Assembly (NCBI RefSeq): GCF_963678635.1
Contig: NC_087063.1
Location: 56,015,504 to 56,079,503, forward strand
Source of the DNA: Symsagittifera roscoffensis
Lineage: Eukaryota > Xenacoelomorpha > Acoela > Convolutidae
DNA length: 64,000 nt
Direction of reading: 5' to 3'
Position numbers and translations under genes: made by a program. Positions 13,146-25,700 of the stretch are shown in pieces (positions within the stretch are counted from its first letter, which is position 1; each line of letters starts with the position of its first letter). The notes under the pieces were generated by a model that saw only the letters and a program-made list of their open reading frames with translations, had not been told where the DNA came from and did not search any database.

Positions 13146-13461
13146 ACTAAACGTAATTGTATTGCTAACTTGTGTCTGAAGTTTGGTTGCTGACTATACA
13201 AGTAACTTTTGTTCGAGTGTTCTTAATTGCCAATCAATTGTTCACATGTGGCAATTGTTAAGTTTAGATATTTAAAAAATGTTTTATAATGTTTGGATTA
13301 ATGTTTTACAGTGGTCAATGGGTTAAATTTTCTTTTCTTACTTGTGAAGTTTTGGTTGAGGCAAAAACGTGTTAAATATGTCCACAATGCTAGTTTTGCA
13401 AAAAAAAAATTAACATCCAAATTTCATTTTATTGGAGCCGTCTGATTTGCTTTCCGTGTAG
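13146..13461. other. Unassigned spacer
   Basis: No recognisable feature, except that its right end (TTGCTTTCCGTGTAG, 13447-13461) resembles a 3' splice site for the possible exon that follows. Confidence 0.35.
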
Positions 13462-13694
13462 GTTCCTGTCATACTCTCCACAAGCATGGATGATGTGAAA
13501 GAAGTTGTGCCGTGGAATTCCACACTTATGGATCCTGGTCTGGCTGTGGAAACTGGACTGGATGTAAAAATTATCTCTGTGGTAGCTGGGATTTCTGGAA
13601 TATCTCTTCTATCTCAGCTCCCAATAATTCCGATTGGCATGGGACTAGAAGGGAACTTCTCAGCCAAGACGCTGATAGTGGTACAAGCGGTGAT
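13462..13694 (+). CDS. Possible exon of an unidentified gene, cut by a gap
   Basis: The sequence is less A+T-rich than its surroundings and stays open from a possible 3' splice site (AG at 13460-13461) to the gap at 13695, about 77 codons. A Met codon is at 13486. The frame has an acidic start (MDDVKEVVPW), then alternating hydrophobic stretches including VKIISVVAGISGISLLSQL and PIIPIGMGLEG, which could be a membrane-associated segment. I do not recognise the family. An overlapping frame (from 13512) is also open and Cys/Trp-rich, so the reading frame is uncertain. The frame seen after the gap is repeat sequence and should not be joined to it. Confidence 0.3.
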
Positions 13695-13894
13695 NNNNNN
13701 NNNNNNNNNNNNNNNNNNNNNNNNNNNNNNNNNNNNNNNNNNNNNNNNNNNNNNNNNNNNNNNNNNNNNNNNNNNNNNNNNNNNNNNNNNNNNNNNNNNN
13801 NNNNNNNNNNNNNNNNNNNNNNNNNNNNNNNNNNNNNNNNNNNNNNNNNNNNNNNNNNNNNNNNNNNNNNNNNNNNNNNNNNNNNNNNNNNNNN
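13695..13894. other. Assembly gap (200 N)
   Basis: Exactly 200 N, the usual fixed-size placeholder for a scaffold gap. Its true length is unknown. Confidence 0.99.
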
Positions 13895-14099
13895 TGCGCA
13901 TGACTTCTTTTTTTCACGGATACCTGTGGGCTACCCTAGATAACTTGGTGAGCTCAAAATTCATTCGTGAATCAAACCATTCAGATTGACGACCGAACTG
14001 CATCAAGTTTCAGAAGAAGGCTTTTCACTCTTCCTAAATGATCATGTCAACTCAGGTTCGAAAAAACAATAGGAAAAATCGACAAAAGTACCCGAGTTG

Positions 14100-14790
14100 A
14101 CAAGACAAGGTAGGGAAAAACTTTTTTTTCTGGAAACTGATGCCAAGTCGGTCTTCAAAATTATTGGATTGTTTCACGAACAAACTTTGCGATCATCAAG
14201 CTAGCTACGGTAGCCTACATGTATCCGAGAAAACGAAAAATTTCATGCGCAAAAAATTTGTTAGAGAGCGACAGAAAAAAGAAACTTATTCCAAAAAGAG
14301 GCCCTAATTTGAAAAAAAAAACGCTTTCTAGCATACTGTCAATTTTCGTAAAAATGATATTAGGGGTTTCAGGCATACGCCTTTTTTCCAATTAGAAAAC
14401 CTAAACACGTTCGAAAAACAAGGCGGGGAACCATCGAAAGTACCCGAGTTGACATTACAAGGCAGGGAAAAACTTTTTTTTTCTGGAAACTGATGCCAAA
14501 TCGGTCTTCCAAATTATTGGATTGTTTCACGAACAAACTTTGCGCTCATCGAGCTAGCTACGGTAGCCTACATGCATCCGAGAAAACGAAAAATTTCATG
14601 CGCAAAAAATTTGTTAGAGAGCGACAGAAAAAAGAAACTTATTCCAAAAAGAGAACCTAATTTGAAAAAAAACGCTTTCTAGCATAATGTCAATTTTCGT
14701 AAAAATGATTTTAGGGGTTTCAGGCATACGCCTTTTTTTCAATTAGACAACCTAATCACGTTCGAAAAACAAGGCGGGGAACCATCGAAA
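14100..14790. repeat. Direct tandem pair of ~350-bp units
   Basis: The block from GGGAAAAACTTTTTTTTCTGG near 14112 recurs near 14465, about 352 bases on, with very few changes through GCTAGCTACGGTAGCCTACATG, GCGCAAAAAATTTGTTAGAG and the closing GGGGTTTCAGGCATACGCC. These are the least diverged neighbours in the cluster, so this duplication is recent. Confidence 0.75.
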
Positions 14791-16639
14791 GTACCAGAGT
14801 GGACATGACAAATTAACCTAGAGTAAATAGCCTTTTCCCGGAAACTGATGACAAATCGGTCGAAAAAATGACTGCATCGATTGATGAATGACCTTTGAGC
14901 TCATGAAGTTGTCTAGGGTAGCCTGCAGGTATCCGTGAAAATGAGAAAAAATCATGGGCATAAAATTTATTACAGAGAGCGACAGAAAATAAGTAAATAT
15001 TTTAGGAGAGGCCCCACTTTGAGCAAAAACGCTTTGACATGACATAATAGGTAGAGTGAAAAGGCGTTTTTTGAATACTGATACCAAATCGGGCGCTTAA
15101 ACGGCCAGATTCATTCATGTATGAATTTCCAGCTCATCAAGATATCTAGGGTAGCCAACAGGTATCCTTAAAATTGAAAAATAAAAATCATGCACAAGAA
15201 AATGGTTACAGAGAGCGACAGAAAAACATAACTTGTTTCACAGAGAGAACCTAAACCGAACTTAAATGTCTTTTGGCCTACCGCAAAATAGCGTGAGAAC
15301 CATTTTCAAAAGTTTAAAAAATATGTCTTCGCTCCAACTAATAGAAAAGTCAAGATTGATACTTTTGATGATTTTTCCATTTTTGAAACTATCTTGTTTT
15401 TTCTATAGACTGAGACAAATAGAAGTAAAAGAAACCTTTAGAAATCAAACTCACGCTAATCTGCGGTACTCCAGAACAAAATTGGTCTCCTTATAGTGCC
15501 TCTTTATAAATCGACTTGTTTTTCTGTCGCTATAACAATTTTTTTTGCTTATGACATTTTTCATTTTCCTAGATAACCTGATGAGCTGAAAGTTCATTCA
15601 AGAAACAACCCGACCATGCTAACGACCGAACTGTCATCAACTCTCAGAAAGATGATATAAACCCTACCTAACATGTCATGTCAACTCTGGTACTTTTGTT
15701 GATTTTTTCCCATTGTTTTTCGAACCTACCACGTTTTTTCTGTAAGTTGGAACCTAAAAACAAGCCGAAAAAACTGGAAGTCATAATCGCGCTACTCTTC
15801 AGTATGCTATAAAGCATTTCATCTCATCATAGCGCTTCTCTATGAAAAAAAGTAGGTTTTTACTATAGCGCTGTATTAAATTTGTTGCGCATGACTTTTT
15901 TCATTTCCACGGATACCTGTGTGCTACTATAGAAAACTCGATGACCTGAAAGTTTATTCATGAATCAATCCATTCAGATTGACGACCGATATTGCATCAG
16001 TTTTCAGAAGAAGGCTATTTACCCTATCTAAATGGTCGTGTCAGCTGAGCTTCGAAAAAACTATGGGAAAAATCAACAAAAGTACAGAAGTTGACGTGAC
16101 CAGGTACGGGAAAAAAAATTTCTGGAAATTGTTTTTTCTGTCGTAATCTGTAACAAAATTATTGTGCATGATTTTTTTTTTTCATTTTCACTGATACATG
16201 TAGGCTACCTTGGATAATTTGATGAGCTGAAAATTCAGCCATGAAATTTTCTGGCTACGCTCACGATGGAATCGGAACTAAATCCTAGAAAGAGGGTATT
16301 TACGCTACCTAACATGTCATGTCAACTCTGATACTCTTGATGATTCTTTCCCATTGTTTTTCGTACTAACTTGTTGTTCCCATAAGCTGGAAATAGAAAC
16401 ACAACTGAACCCCATGAGGTCATACTCACATTAGTCAGCGTTATGCTACAAAGCACTTCGGCTCAAAATAGGGGTTCTCTATACGAAATAGTTAGACTTT
16501 TCTGTGCCGCTCTGTAACAATTTTTGGGAACGAACTTTCCATTTTCACGGACACCTATGGGCTACGCTAAATATCTTGATTAGCCCTAAGTTCATTCATG
16601 TATCAATCCGGCTTTGCTGAGGACCAATTTGAGATCAAG

Positions 16640-17165
16640 TTTTGGAAAAAAAGCAATTGATGCCATATCGGTCGTCAACATGACTGATTGATTCATGAAT
16701 GAAGTTTAGGCTGATCGAGCTATCTAGAGTAGCCTAAAAGTATCCGGGAAAATGTAAATAAAACTGCACAAGAATTTTGTTACAGAGAACTCCATTTTTT
16801 TGAGGAGAAGCCCTATATTAGTCGAAACGCTTTCTAGCATACTACAAACTATCGTGAAGATTAGCGGTTTCAAGCATGTGACTTTGTTCCAACTTTTAGA
16901 AAAACCAAGATACTTTCGAAAAACAAGGGGGAAAAATCATGAAATGTACCAGAGCTGACATGAAAATTTAGTTAGGTTGTACAATAATTTATGAAAAAAT
17001 GATATCTAACCGATCAACAATATGGTTTAAAAGACAACTTTTTAGTTTTTATATTAGCTAGGATGGCTTATAGACATTTGTTTATATGGTACACAAATCA
17101 GGCGCGACATTTCATTCAGGAGCAAATCAAATCGTAAGTTCCTTCCTACTTCTCAAGACTTAAGC
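16640..17165. repeat. Direct duplicate of the cluster's right border, copy 1
   Basis: From a GATGCCATATCGGTCGTCAAC stretch through TCGAAACGCTTTCTAGCATACTACAA, TTAGTTAGGTTGTACAATAA and CACAAATCAGGCGCGA to GTTCCTTCCTACTTCTCAAG, this block is collinear with 19765-20312, about 3.13 kb downstream. Copy 2 ends where the retroelement relic begins, so the block marks a unit border. Confidence 0.7.
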
Positions 17166-17758
17166 AGAACATATCAAACAAGAGAATTATAGCTTTAAAA
17201 TGTAATCATAGAAGTACTGTCACGGTAAAATAATCAGAAACGAGTAAGCCTATTAAATCAAGGTGTGATCGAAACTCATTATACTTATGTTTTCATTAAA
17301 TTTAAGCAATATTAAAAATCCAGTACGTGTTAGTAGACATTCTTCTTGAGACTTCGCAACTTCGTTCCCTTTTCTCGGTTGAGATATATGCCGAATGGCC
17401 CGCGAAAACAATACTGATCCTACAACTCGGATAGACAGATACTAATCATCTTGAAGGTTACTGCTCAGCAATTGAATAGATTCATCAAAAATTCATCAAA
17501 CGTTGTTTTTCGATATTCTTCTTGATGCGTTGTAATGATTTAAGTAATTGTAATTTAAGCTCAATATAATTGCACGGATAGACATATCAACAAGCAGGCT
17601 GCAAAAAAAAACAGATTTTTAAAATTTTAGGCTAGCTGATGGACCCAGGAGCCCCAGAAATGTTTTTTTTTAAATTGTAAAAACGTATCGTGACATTCAC
17701 ACCGTGTTATATCGTGACAACCACTGCAGAAAAACCGAAACATGTTCGAAAAACAAGT

Positions 17759-17779
17759 GGGGGGGGGGGGGGGGGGGGG
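17759..17779. repeat. 21-base G homopolymer
   Basis: An uninterrupted run of 21 G. The same place in neighbouring units reads CAAGGCGGGG, CAAGGGGG or CAAGGGGGGG, so this is an expansion of a short G run already present in the repeat. It may be mis-sized by sequencing. Confidence 0.95.
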
Positions 17780-19764
17780 AAATCAACTGAAGTACCAGGT
17801 TTCACATGACAAGTAAGCTAAGATAAATAGCTTTTTCTGGAAACTGATGCCAAATCGGACGTAAACACGACTGGATTGATTCATGATTGAATTTTGAGCT
17901 CATCATGTTATCTGGGTAGGCTGCAGGTATCCGTGAAAATGAAAAAAATCATGCGCAAAAAACAGTTTACAATTTTCATTTTCCTACATAACCTGATGAG
18001 CTGAAAGTTCATCCAAGAATCAACCTGACCATGCTAACTATCTAATTGTCATCAAATCTCAGAAAGTGGATATAAACCCTATCTAACAAGTCAGGTCAAT
18101 TCTGGTACTTTTGATAATTTTTCCCATTGTTTTTTTATGAACTTGTAAGTTGGAACCTGGAAAAAAAGCCAAAAAAATCTAGAAGTCAAACTAGCGCTAA
18201 TCTGCAGTATGCTAGAAAGCATTTCATTTCAATATAGCGCTACTCTATAAAAATAAGGTTTTTTCTATAGCGCTGTAAAAAAGTTTTAGTGGATGACTTT
18301 TTTTATTTTCACGGACAACTCTAGGCTATCCTAGATAATCTGATGAGCTGACAAATTATCCATAAATCAACCTGACCAAGCTAACGACTGAATTGACATC
18401 AAAACCCGATTTCAACCCGACCTAACAAGTCATGTGATTTCTGGCACTTTTGATAACTTTCCCCTTGTTTTTCGAACCTATTTTGTTTTTCTTCTGTTTG
18501 CCGGCACAAAGAACTAAAATTCAAATCACTCGAAAAGATATTCACGCTAGTCTGGGATACGCGAAAAAGCATTTGGGCTCGATATTGTGCTTTTCTTCAA
18601 AACGAATTTTTTTTCTGTCGTAATCTATGACAAAAATATTGCGCAAGATTTTTTTTTTCATTTTCACCGATACATGTAGGCTACCCTAGATAATTTGATT
18701 AGCTGAAAATTCAGCCAAGATATTTTCTGGCTACGTTCACGACGGAATCGGAACCAAATCCTAGAAAGAGGGTATTTACCCTACCTAACAAGTCATGTCA
18801 ACTCTGGTTCTCTTGATGATTCTTTCCCATTGTTTTTCGTACCTAACTTGTTTCTCATAAGCTGGAAATAGAAACACGACTGAACCCCATGAAGTCATAC
18901 TCACATTAGTCAGCGTTATAATGCGAATCATTTTGGCTCAATAAAGGACTTCTCTATAAGAAATACTTACAATTTTTCTGTGCCGCTCTGTAACGAAATT
19001 TTTGGGTACGATTTTTCCATTTTCACAGATTCCTATGGGCTACGCTAAATAACTTGATGAGCTCTTAGTTCATTCATGTATCAAAACAGCAATGCTGAGG
19101 ACCAATTTGACATCAAATTTAGGGAAAAAATCTAATTTTCCTACCTTAATTGTCATGTCAACTCAGGTTCGAAAAACAAGGGGAAAAGTCATCAAAAGTA
19201 TCAGAGTTGACATGACACGTTAGATTGGGTCAAAATGCGTTTTTTGGTGCTGATGACAACTCGGTCGTTAACATGGCATAAAAAGGCCATGGATGAATTT
19301 CCAGCTCATCAAGCAATCCAGCTCATCAAGCCTACAGGTATCTTTGAAAACGAAATAAAAAACCATGCGCAAGAAAACTGTCACAGAGAGCGACAGAAAA
19401 AACCCACATTTTTTGAATAGAAGCACTATATTGAGCCAAAATTTTTTCTAGCGTACTGCAAACTATCGTGAATATAATTTTTTAGGGGTTTCAGGCATGT
19501 GCCATTGTTCCAACTTATAGAAAAAAAAACAAAAATGAATGGATTGACTCATGAATGAACTTTAAGCTCATCGAGCTATCTAGGGTAGCCTACAAGTATC
19601 CATGAAAATGAAAAAAATTCATGCTCAAAAGTTTTTTTACAGAGATTTTCAGGCATATGTCTTTGTTCCAACTACAGAAAAACCGTTCTGTAAATAATCG
19701 AAAAACAAGGGGGAAAATCATCAGAATTACCAGAATTCAGATGACAAGTCAGCTAAGATAAATA

Positions 19765-20312
19765 GCCTTTTATGATGCCACATCGGTCGTCAACAGGACT
19801 GGATTGATTCATGATTGATCTCTAGGCTCATCGAGCTATCTAGGGTAGCCTACAAGTATCCGTGAAAATGGAAAAAAAACTGCGCAAGAAATTTGTAACA
19901 GAGAGCGACAGAAAAAACTCCATTTTTTTTGAAGACAAGCACAAAATTAGTCGAAACGCTTTCTAGCATACTACAAACTATCGTGAACATGATTTTCAGG
20001 CATATGCCTTCGTTCCAACTTACAGAAACACCAAGATAAGTTCGAAAAACAAGGGGGGGAAATCATCAAATGTACCAGAATTGACATGACAATTTAGTTA
20101 GGTTGTACAATAAATTATGGGAAAATGATATCTAACCGATATTTGTTCTGGTTTAAAGGATTGCATTTTCAGTTTTTATATTACCTAGGATGCCTTATAG
20201 ACCCTTGTTAAGATGGTACACAAATCAGGCGCGATATTTCAGTCAGATAGTGATAAAAGGAGCAAATCAAACCATAAGTTCCTTCCTACTTCTCAAGGCT
20301 TAAGCAGAATAC
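19765..20312. repeat. Direct duplicate of the cluster's right border, copy 2
   Basis: Collinear with 16640-17165. It ends with GTTCCTTCCTACTTCTCAAGGC and gives way within about 15 bases to recognisable RNase H coding sequence. Confidence 0.7.
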
Positions 20313-20317
20313 CATAA

Positions 20318-20552
20318 ACCTCTACTTTTTCTATTTACACAAAAACTAAAAGCAAACCACAGAGTTTAGAGATTTCAATTAACTTTAATGAAAATCCTAA
20401 ACTTACGTATAATTTGGACTGCAGGAAAAAATCTTGCATTTCCAGACACACTCAGTAGAAACACACCACCTGAAGTATTAACAAGAAAAAAACAGAAGAA
20501 ATACCACAAGATATTAGGTTTTCTTGTGGCAAAAGACGAAACATCACCATGA
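20318..20552 (+). pseudogene. Decayed retroelement pol, copy 1: C-terminal end of RNase H
   Basis: One frame reads LFLFTQKLKANHRV, a stop, then about 66 open codons including IIWTAGKNLAFPDTLSRNTPPEV. The pattern 'W-x-AG-x-N-x-x-PDTLSR' is the normal end of the RNase H domain in Ty3/Gypsy Pol, just before the integrase linker. Upstream Pol is missing, so this copy is truncated inside RNase H where the repeat cluster ends. The internal stop and loss of the catalytic part make it non-functional. Confidence 0.7.
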
Positions 20553-20639
20553 TTAGAATACAAATATGCACTAAAAACTGACGTTAATCAAACACAAAAA
20601 AAAACTTTTTACAAAATTTTCCATTATATTTAGGTTGCC

Positions 20640-21195
20640 AAAATAATCACTACGAAGTAGACCTATTAGGAAAATCTACATTTAAACCGATAATATATTT
20701 ATCATGGATCAAAAACAAAACACAATAAACAAAAACCACTCAGAAAAAAAATATATAGGACAGACCTATTCCTTTTAATAGATAAAAAAATCTAACTGAG
20801 AAAATTAATTTATCAGGATCTCCATATATCGATTCAAAACACACAAAAAATCAAGTTTTTATTCTACATGACCCTCTAGATACAATACCTCATTCAAAAT
20901 TAGAATTTGAAAATATCTTTCTACCAAATACAGAAAAATTTACACTTGAACTGCTACGGAAAAACCAAAACCTTGACCCATTCATTGGACAATAATGTCT
21001 TGTCACTGTCTAAAGCAGATATCACAATTCAAGGAAACAAAACATTTCTTAATTTTAGTAAGTTCAACAATACATCTATAATTGAGACCACAAACCTTTT
21101 AGAATAGCAAACACCTGAATTAAAGGTACCCTGTTTACCACTAAATTTGATACTCCTAGCAATTCACATTTCACACTCCTTAAACACTAAAGGAC
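20640..21195 (+). pseudogene. Decayed retroelement pol, copy 1: linker and start of integrase zinc-binding domain
   Basis: Coding traces in shifting frames. A 66-codon piece (20907-21107) contains LHLNCYGKTKTL and ADITIQGNKTFL. Next comes a stretch with HISHSLNTKGHAGSEK (about 21155-21210), which supplies the His part of the HHCC zinc-binding domain. Stops and frameshifts occur throughout. The same order is present in copy 2 at 26160-26750. Confidence 0.55.
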
Positions 21196-21870
21196 ATGCA
21201 GGATCAGAAAAAAAAACATTCTCAAATATTATTCATTATTTTTTACTTTCCAAACGCACCGATTTGGATCAAAGTATCATGCAACGATTGCAAAACTTGC
21301 CAGTTAAATAAACCATGCCCACATCAGAAACAATTAGCAGAAAAACAAGATTTTAAAGGACAACGGTTATATTTTAACCACAGAATCTCATTCGATACAA
21401 AAGGACCATGAACCCTCTTCAGAAGGAAACCCATATAATATGTTCATAGTTGACGTATATACACACTATGTAGCACTCAACCCAGTACCTCTTTGTAAGG
21501 CCTGTTATGCATATACAACACGTTATGAACACTGGATTGCAAAATTTGGATTACCAGACATCCTTGTCACCAATGATGGCACTGAATTCATAAATAGAGA
21601 AATCGTCACATTATGTCATCTATACAACATTAAACACAATACATGAACGTCTCATGCTTCTTGGATTATTGTTTTAGTCGAAGGATTGGAACGTTCATTA
21701 CAAGAATATCTCAGATGTATAATAAACGGAAACGATAAAAAATACACTGAATGGTCAACAGATGTAAAATTATTCCCCTTAGCTTACAATTCTCAAAAGA
21801 CAACAACCTTAGGATTATCACCTTATGAAATGGTTTTTGATCAAAAACCACGAAACCAATAATGTTCACA
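21196..21870 (+). pseudogene. Decayed retroelement integrase core, copy 1
   Basis: The 21196-21411 frame gives CNDCKTC (Cys half of the HHCC zinc finger) and SFDTKGP, which carries the first catalytic Asp. The 21440-21646 frame gives MFIVDVYTHYVALNPVPL and VTNDGTEF, where the family normally has TDNG, so the second catalytic Asp is displaced or lost. After a stop, another piece gives LVEGLERSLQEYLR with the catalytic Glu and KYTEWSTDVKLFPL. These are retroviral-type DDE integrase features. At least three frame breaks make it inactive. The intact arrangement of motifs is clearer in copy 2. Confidence 0.8.
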
Positions 21871-22036
21871 GCAAACTCCACAAAAAACACACAAGGTTAA
21901 TGCCAACCTACAAAATAATCAACTTGTTATAGTCTACCATTCCATACACACGATGAAAATCAATTTCTTCACCCACAAATCTTAAAGTTAGCTTCCCGCA
22001 AACATACAGAATGGATTTTAAACTGAGTAAATAACA

Positions 22037-22707
22037 ATGAAATTTATCAAAAAATCGCCAAAAACTATTACAAAGACAAAATGCTCAATTCCAAACAAAT
22101 TCACGATTCACACAAGCTACAAACCTGAAAACTGGAACGTATGTCTTATTCCTAAATTTTGTAACTCAGAAAGGAATATCAAAAAAGCTAGAACCAATCC
22201 GAAAGAACCATTCCAAATCATTGACAAACCCACTGATGAAACAAATCAACTTATTGATTCAAACAAAAAGGAAATTGTTCAACAAAGAAACAATATTTTA
22301 CCCTATGTCCCAAAAGAACACAATCTTCGCGAAATTACACAGTTATACTCCTTTACAGGACTCAAAGTTGTCCCTGTCAACCCAGACAATAATCAAAAAC
22401 AAACAATTCATGCAAATTGTTTAACACAATTATTATAACCAAAAAACAAAGAAAATACCCGACAAAATCCCAAGAAATAAGCAGTAAACATAAAACTCAG
22501 AAAAAAAAGAAAAAACCGAAAATTGGAAAAAAAAATTTAAAACAAAAATTAAAAGAAAAATCTCAACAAAGACCATCATCGCGACTTAGAAATCAAACAC
22601 GAAAAGGTTACAAAACATTTATTCCACAATCTAAAAAATTAAAGAGAGTTGAATTTCAAAAAACCCCTTTCTATGTAATTAATCATTTCACACTTTCAGA
22701 AATATAA
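22037..22707 (+). pseudogene. Decayed retroelement integrase C-terminal region, copy 1
   Basis: A 133-codon frame (22037-22438) contains RTNPKEPFQIIDKPTDETNQLIDSNKKEIV and LREITQLYSFTGLKVV, typical of the region after the integrase core that resembles a small beta-barrel. It overlaps a very Lys-rich frame (22417-22707) containing RPSSRLRNQTRKGYKTF, a likely basic C-terminal tail of Pol. Copy 2 carries the same order at 27550-28240. The first ATG after it (22711) starts the envelope-like region. Confidence 0.6.
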
Positions 22708-22710
22708 TAA

Positions 22711-25700
22711 ATGTTTCTTCTCTTTCCTAAAATTCATGCTGACGCTCTTGAACAACAAGTTCAACTTTAGCCAATCAGAAGCTATGTAAACATCACTCCA
22801 TTTTGACATCACTTCTTTAGCCGACACTTTGCAGACTGCAAACACATATATGAAACTATAACTTAAAGACCTCCAGTTCAAAAATAAGCAACAAGCTTAT
22901 TTTTGACAACCAAAACAAACAAAATCTAAATATTACAACGCTCCCTTATCAACTAATACAAAAATCAACAATATTGTCCCATTTTGCACTCCAAATTTCC
23001 CTTATGGAAAAGTATCAAATTAGGTTAAAGTAAAAATAGGACATGATCATTTAGCCTAGAGTACGAAAAACTCATGTATTCAGATTGGATGACACACGCT
23101 TCCACTCAAGGTGAACCAAACTTAGTAAACGGCCCTATAGAAATCTCATCGGAAACATCTTTGTCATTACCAGAAACCCTATCACTACCTTCAACCCTTC
23201 AATAAGTCAAACCCCAACAACATCATTTCCTCCAAATTTCCCTACAAACATAGACGACAGATATAAAGAACATTTAACCAAAAGTATACCCCTACGATTA
23301 GATTGGAATATATTCGTAGCACCCCCTCCATTTTTTGGCCAACATCTGGACAGTAACCGACTACATAATTGGGCACTCAACAGAATACAAAATCGACACA
23401 ATAATCACAAAGACATACAAGAATACAACACACAAATCTTTACACAAGACAATTTGACACTTAAATTTGAAATAACCGTAAAATTAATCAATTTAGTACA
23501 TCATCCTCTCCTCCTAGCTCTACCAATTATAACAGCTCAATCATTACCTCCCCCATTCTTCACAACAAAAATTATCTCTAAACACGTTAGATATACAAAA
23601 ATGACACTTGGATACATCACATTCTATAATCCATATCCAGGACTATCCTACACATGTCTTTTTAAATAATCATTCTCAGAACCAACAAATAATCATTCCC
23701 CTTTTTTCTTTTCAGAACCAACAAATCATAAAAACACTTCTCATTGAACAGGATCTCAAGGCTTACTAGTCACACACTATGATTGTGAAGAAAATGAGCA
23801 AAAAAACTTTTCAAAAGCGCCATAAACCTAATAGCTCATAGGGAATCCAAAGCACCAGAAAGAGGATCAGTAGCCACACTTTATTCAAAAGCCCGAGCCG
23901 CAGCCTTAACAGGATACAAATTCACAGCAACAATCTCAGAGAAAAAAGTACATTGTTCCCAAGGCTCAAATGGAAACAAAAATAGACTTGATGACGAATC
24001 TTTCTATCAAAGCAATATAGAAAGATTTCTACATCTTAACCATGAAGATTGTAAAAAGGAGTTCAACGATTAAAATTAACCATAAATAAAGGCACAAACC
24101 AAAATTTTTTAATTTTCAAGTTCTTTCAGACTCTGCACACCAAGACTCTGAACTTGAAATATATCAAGGTCATATGAAATTACATGATAAATACCCGCTC
24201 CACGCACATTGACGATTAACTTATGATATCCATGATAAAAATTGGATACCACACATTGGAATAAACACACCTTCTAATTGCAAAGCTGACACAAAAAAAA
24301 ACAAAGGCTATCAAGATATATTGTTTTTTGATTGGAAAATCCAGATAGAAAAAGTACAACTAACACGAGATTTAACAGACGACACCATAATTTATCAAAG
24401 AAAACGATTACATTGTAAAATTGATCAAGGATATTGCGATCTAATAACAGGAACGCAAGCACTTATTGTTTGGTTCCCCGAAGACACATGTACCGCAGTT
24501 CAAGTTGCAAGAATACAAGGAAGAATGATTAAGCTTCTTCAAAAAAACTTTACTGAATCCATTCCGTATGATAAAGCAAACCCTGAAAAAATCCGACCAA
24601 ACAATAATCGTTATAAGAATATCAATCGAATAGAAACCAAGTTGAAACGTTTTCAAATCTACCCCGAAACAGAACTCGCTTGCAAATATAAAACTCCACT
24701 TTATGAAACACAAAAATCAGAAATTCTTGTCGAATACGAAAAAAGTTTCGACATGAACACAGGAAAACTAATAATTTACCCAAATCTAGCACATTACAAT
24801 TCCAATCCTGACGAAAATTCATACATCCCAGTAACCTTACTGAAAAACACAGGAAATATGGTGGAAAACTTCGACCACAAGACAAAAGCAGTACACGTTT
24901 ACAAGAAGTATCACTTATGAACAATACCTAAGTTGGTGTAATTAACTATGACATCCAGTTAGACATGAAATTAGCTATAAAATAAGTAGAATTTTTCAAG
25001 AAATGTCACTATCAGAACTAGAAACGCTTCATCATTTATATGAACTTGAATGAACACAAATTTTACAATCGCTTGCACTTGCAGTATAAAAATTACCTTA
25101 TGCAGGATATTTGTTGTCAGGAAACAGATCAAATTTCATAGACTACGAAGGAAATTTATTATGGTATTATACATGTACGAAAAAAAGTATCAGCATTATA
25201 TGTATTTGAAGCGAAAAGATGTTACAAAAGAATCCCTATATTCTACAAAATTAAAGTACGTTTTGTTGACACACTTTCAAGAATAACAAATTTTTGGGAT
25301 TCAGCCGTCTCATGTGGATCTGGAAGTAGCCACAATGTTGTGCAGTTAAAACCAGATGAAGTTAGATACTATCTTCTCACACCATATCATACACTTATGC
25401 CACCATTGGAGAAACTTTCACCAGAAAGTATCAGAGCTATTGCTAGAAACTCAAATATAGATTTAGAACCACTAGGTATATACTCCAGATCAGACGTACA
25501 ACATCACATCAGCGCACAAAAATTTCAAGAACATCATACAGAAGTGAATACAAAAAAAGACAACTCCTTGACCAACCTTTAAGAAAACTTGCAGAAACCG
25601 CAGGATGTGCAGACATCTATACACAAGATTACAATGGATATTTAAAAGATATAAAAGACTACATTTATTTAAACGGGGAAAAATACCGTCCACAAGATAT

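Larger units (their letters stand above)
13895..20315. repeat. Cluster of short interspersed units in both orientations
   Basis: A core GGCTACCCTAGATAACTTGA-TGAGCT occurs about nine times forward (near 13930, 15571, 15918, 16198, 16555, 17980, 18320, 18675, 19035) and about nine times reversed (near 14196, 14550, 14898, 15132, 16712, 17892, 19310, 19565, 19829). Around it each unit carries GAGAGCGACAGAAAAA, an ATGCGCAA stretch, a 'GATGCCAAATCGGTC' stretch and TTGACATGACA, in the matching orientation. Opposed neighbours could form long imperfect hairpins. There is no coding capacity. It could be a nested family of fold-back or MITE-like elements, or a rearranged satellite; I cannot tell which. 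The stretch 17170-17700 inside it shows no clear unit. Confidence 0.75.

Noticed and set aside
13880-13989. Protein continuing through the first gap
   Set aside because: The sequence after the gap is the inverted short-repeat unit, and N-filled translation is meaningless.
24441-24924. Minus-strand ORFs of 90-100 codons
   Set aside because: Antisense to the longest envelope-like frame.
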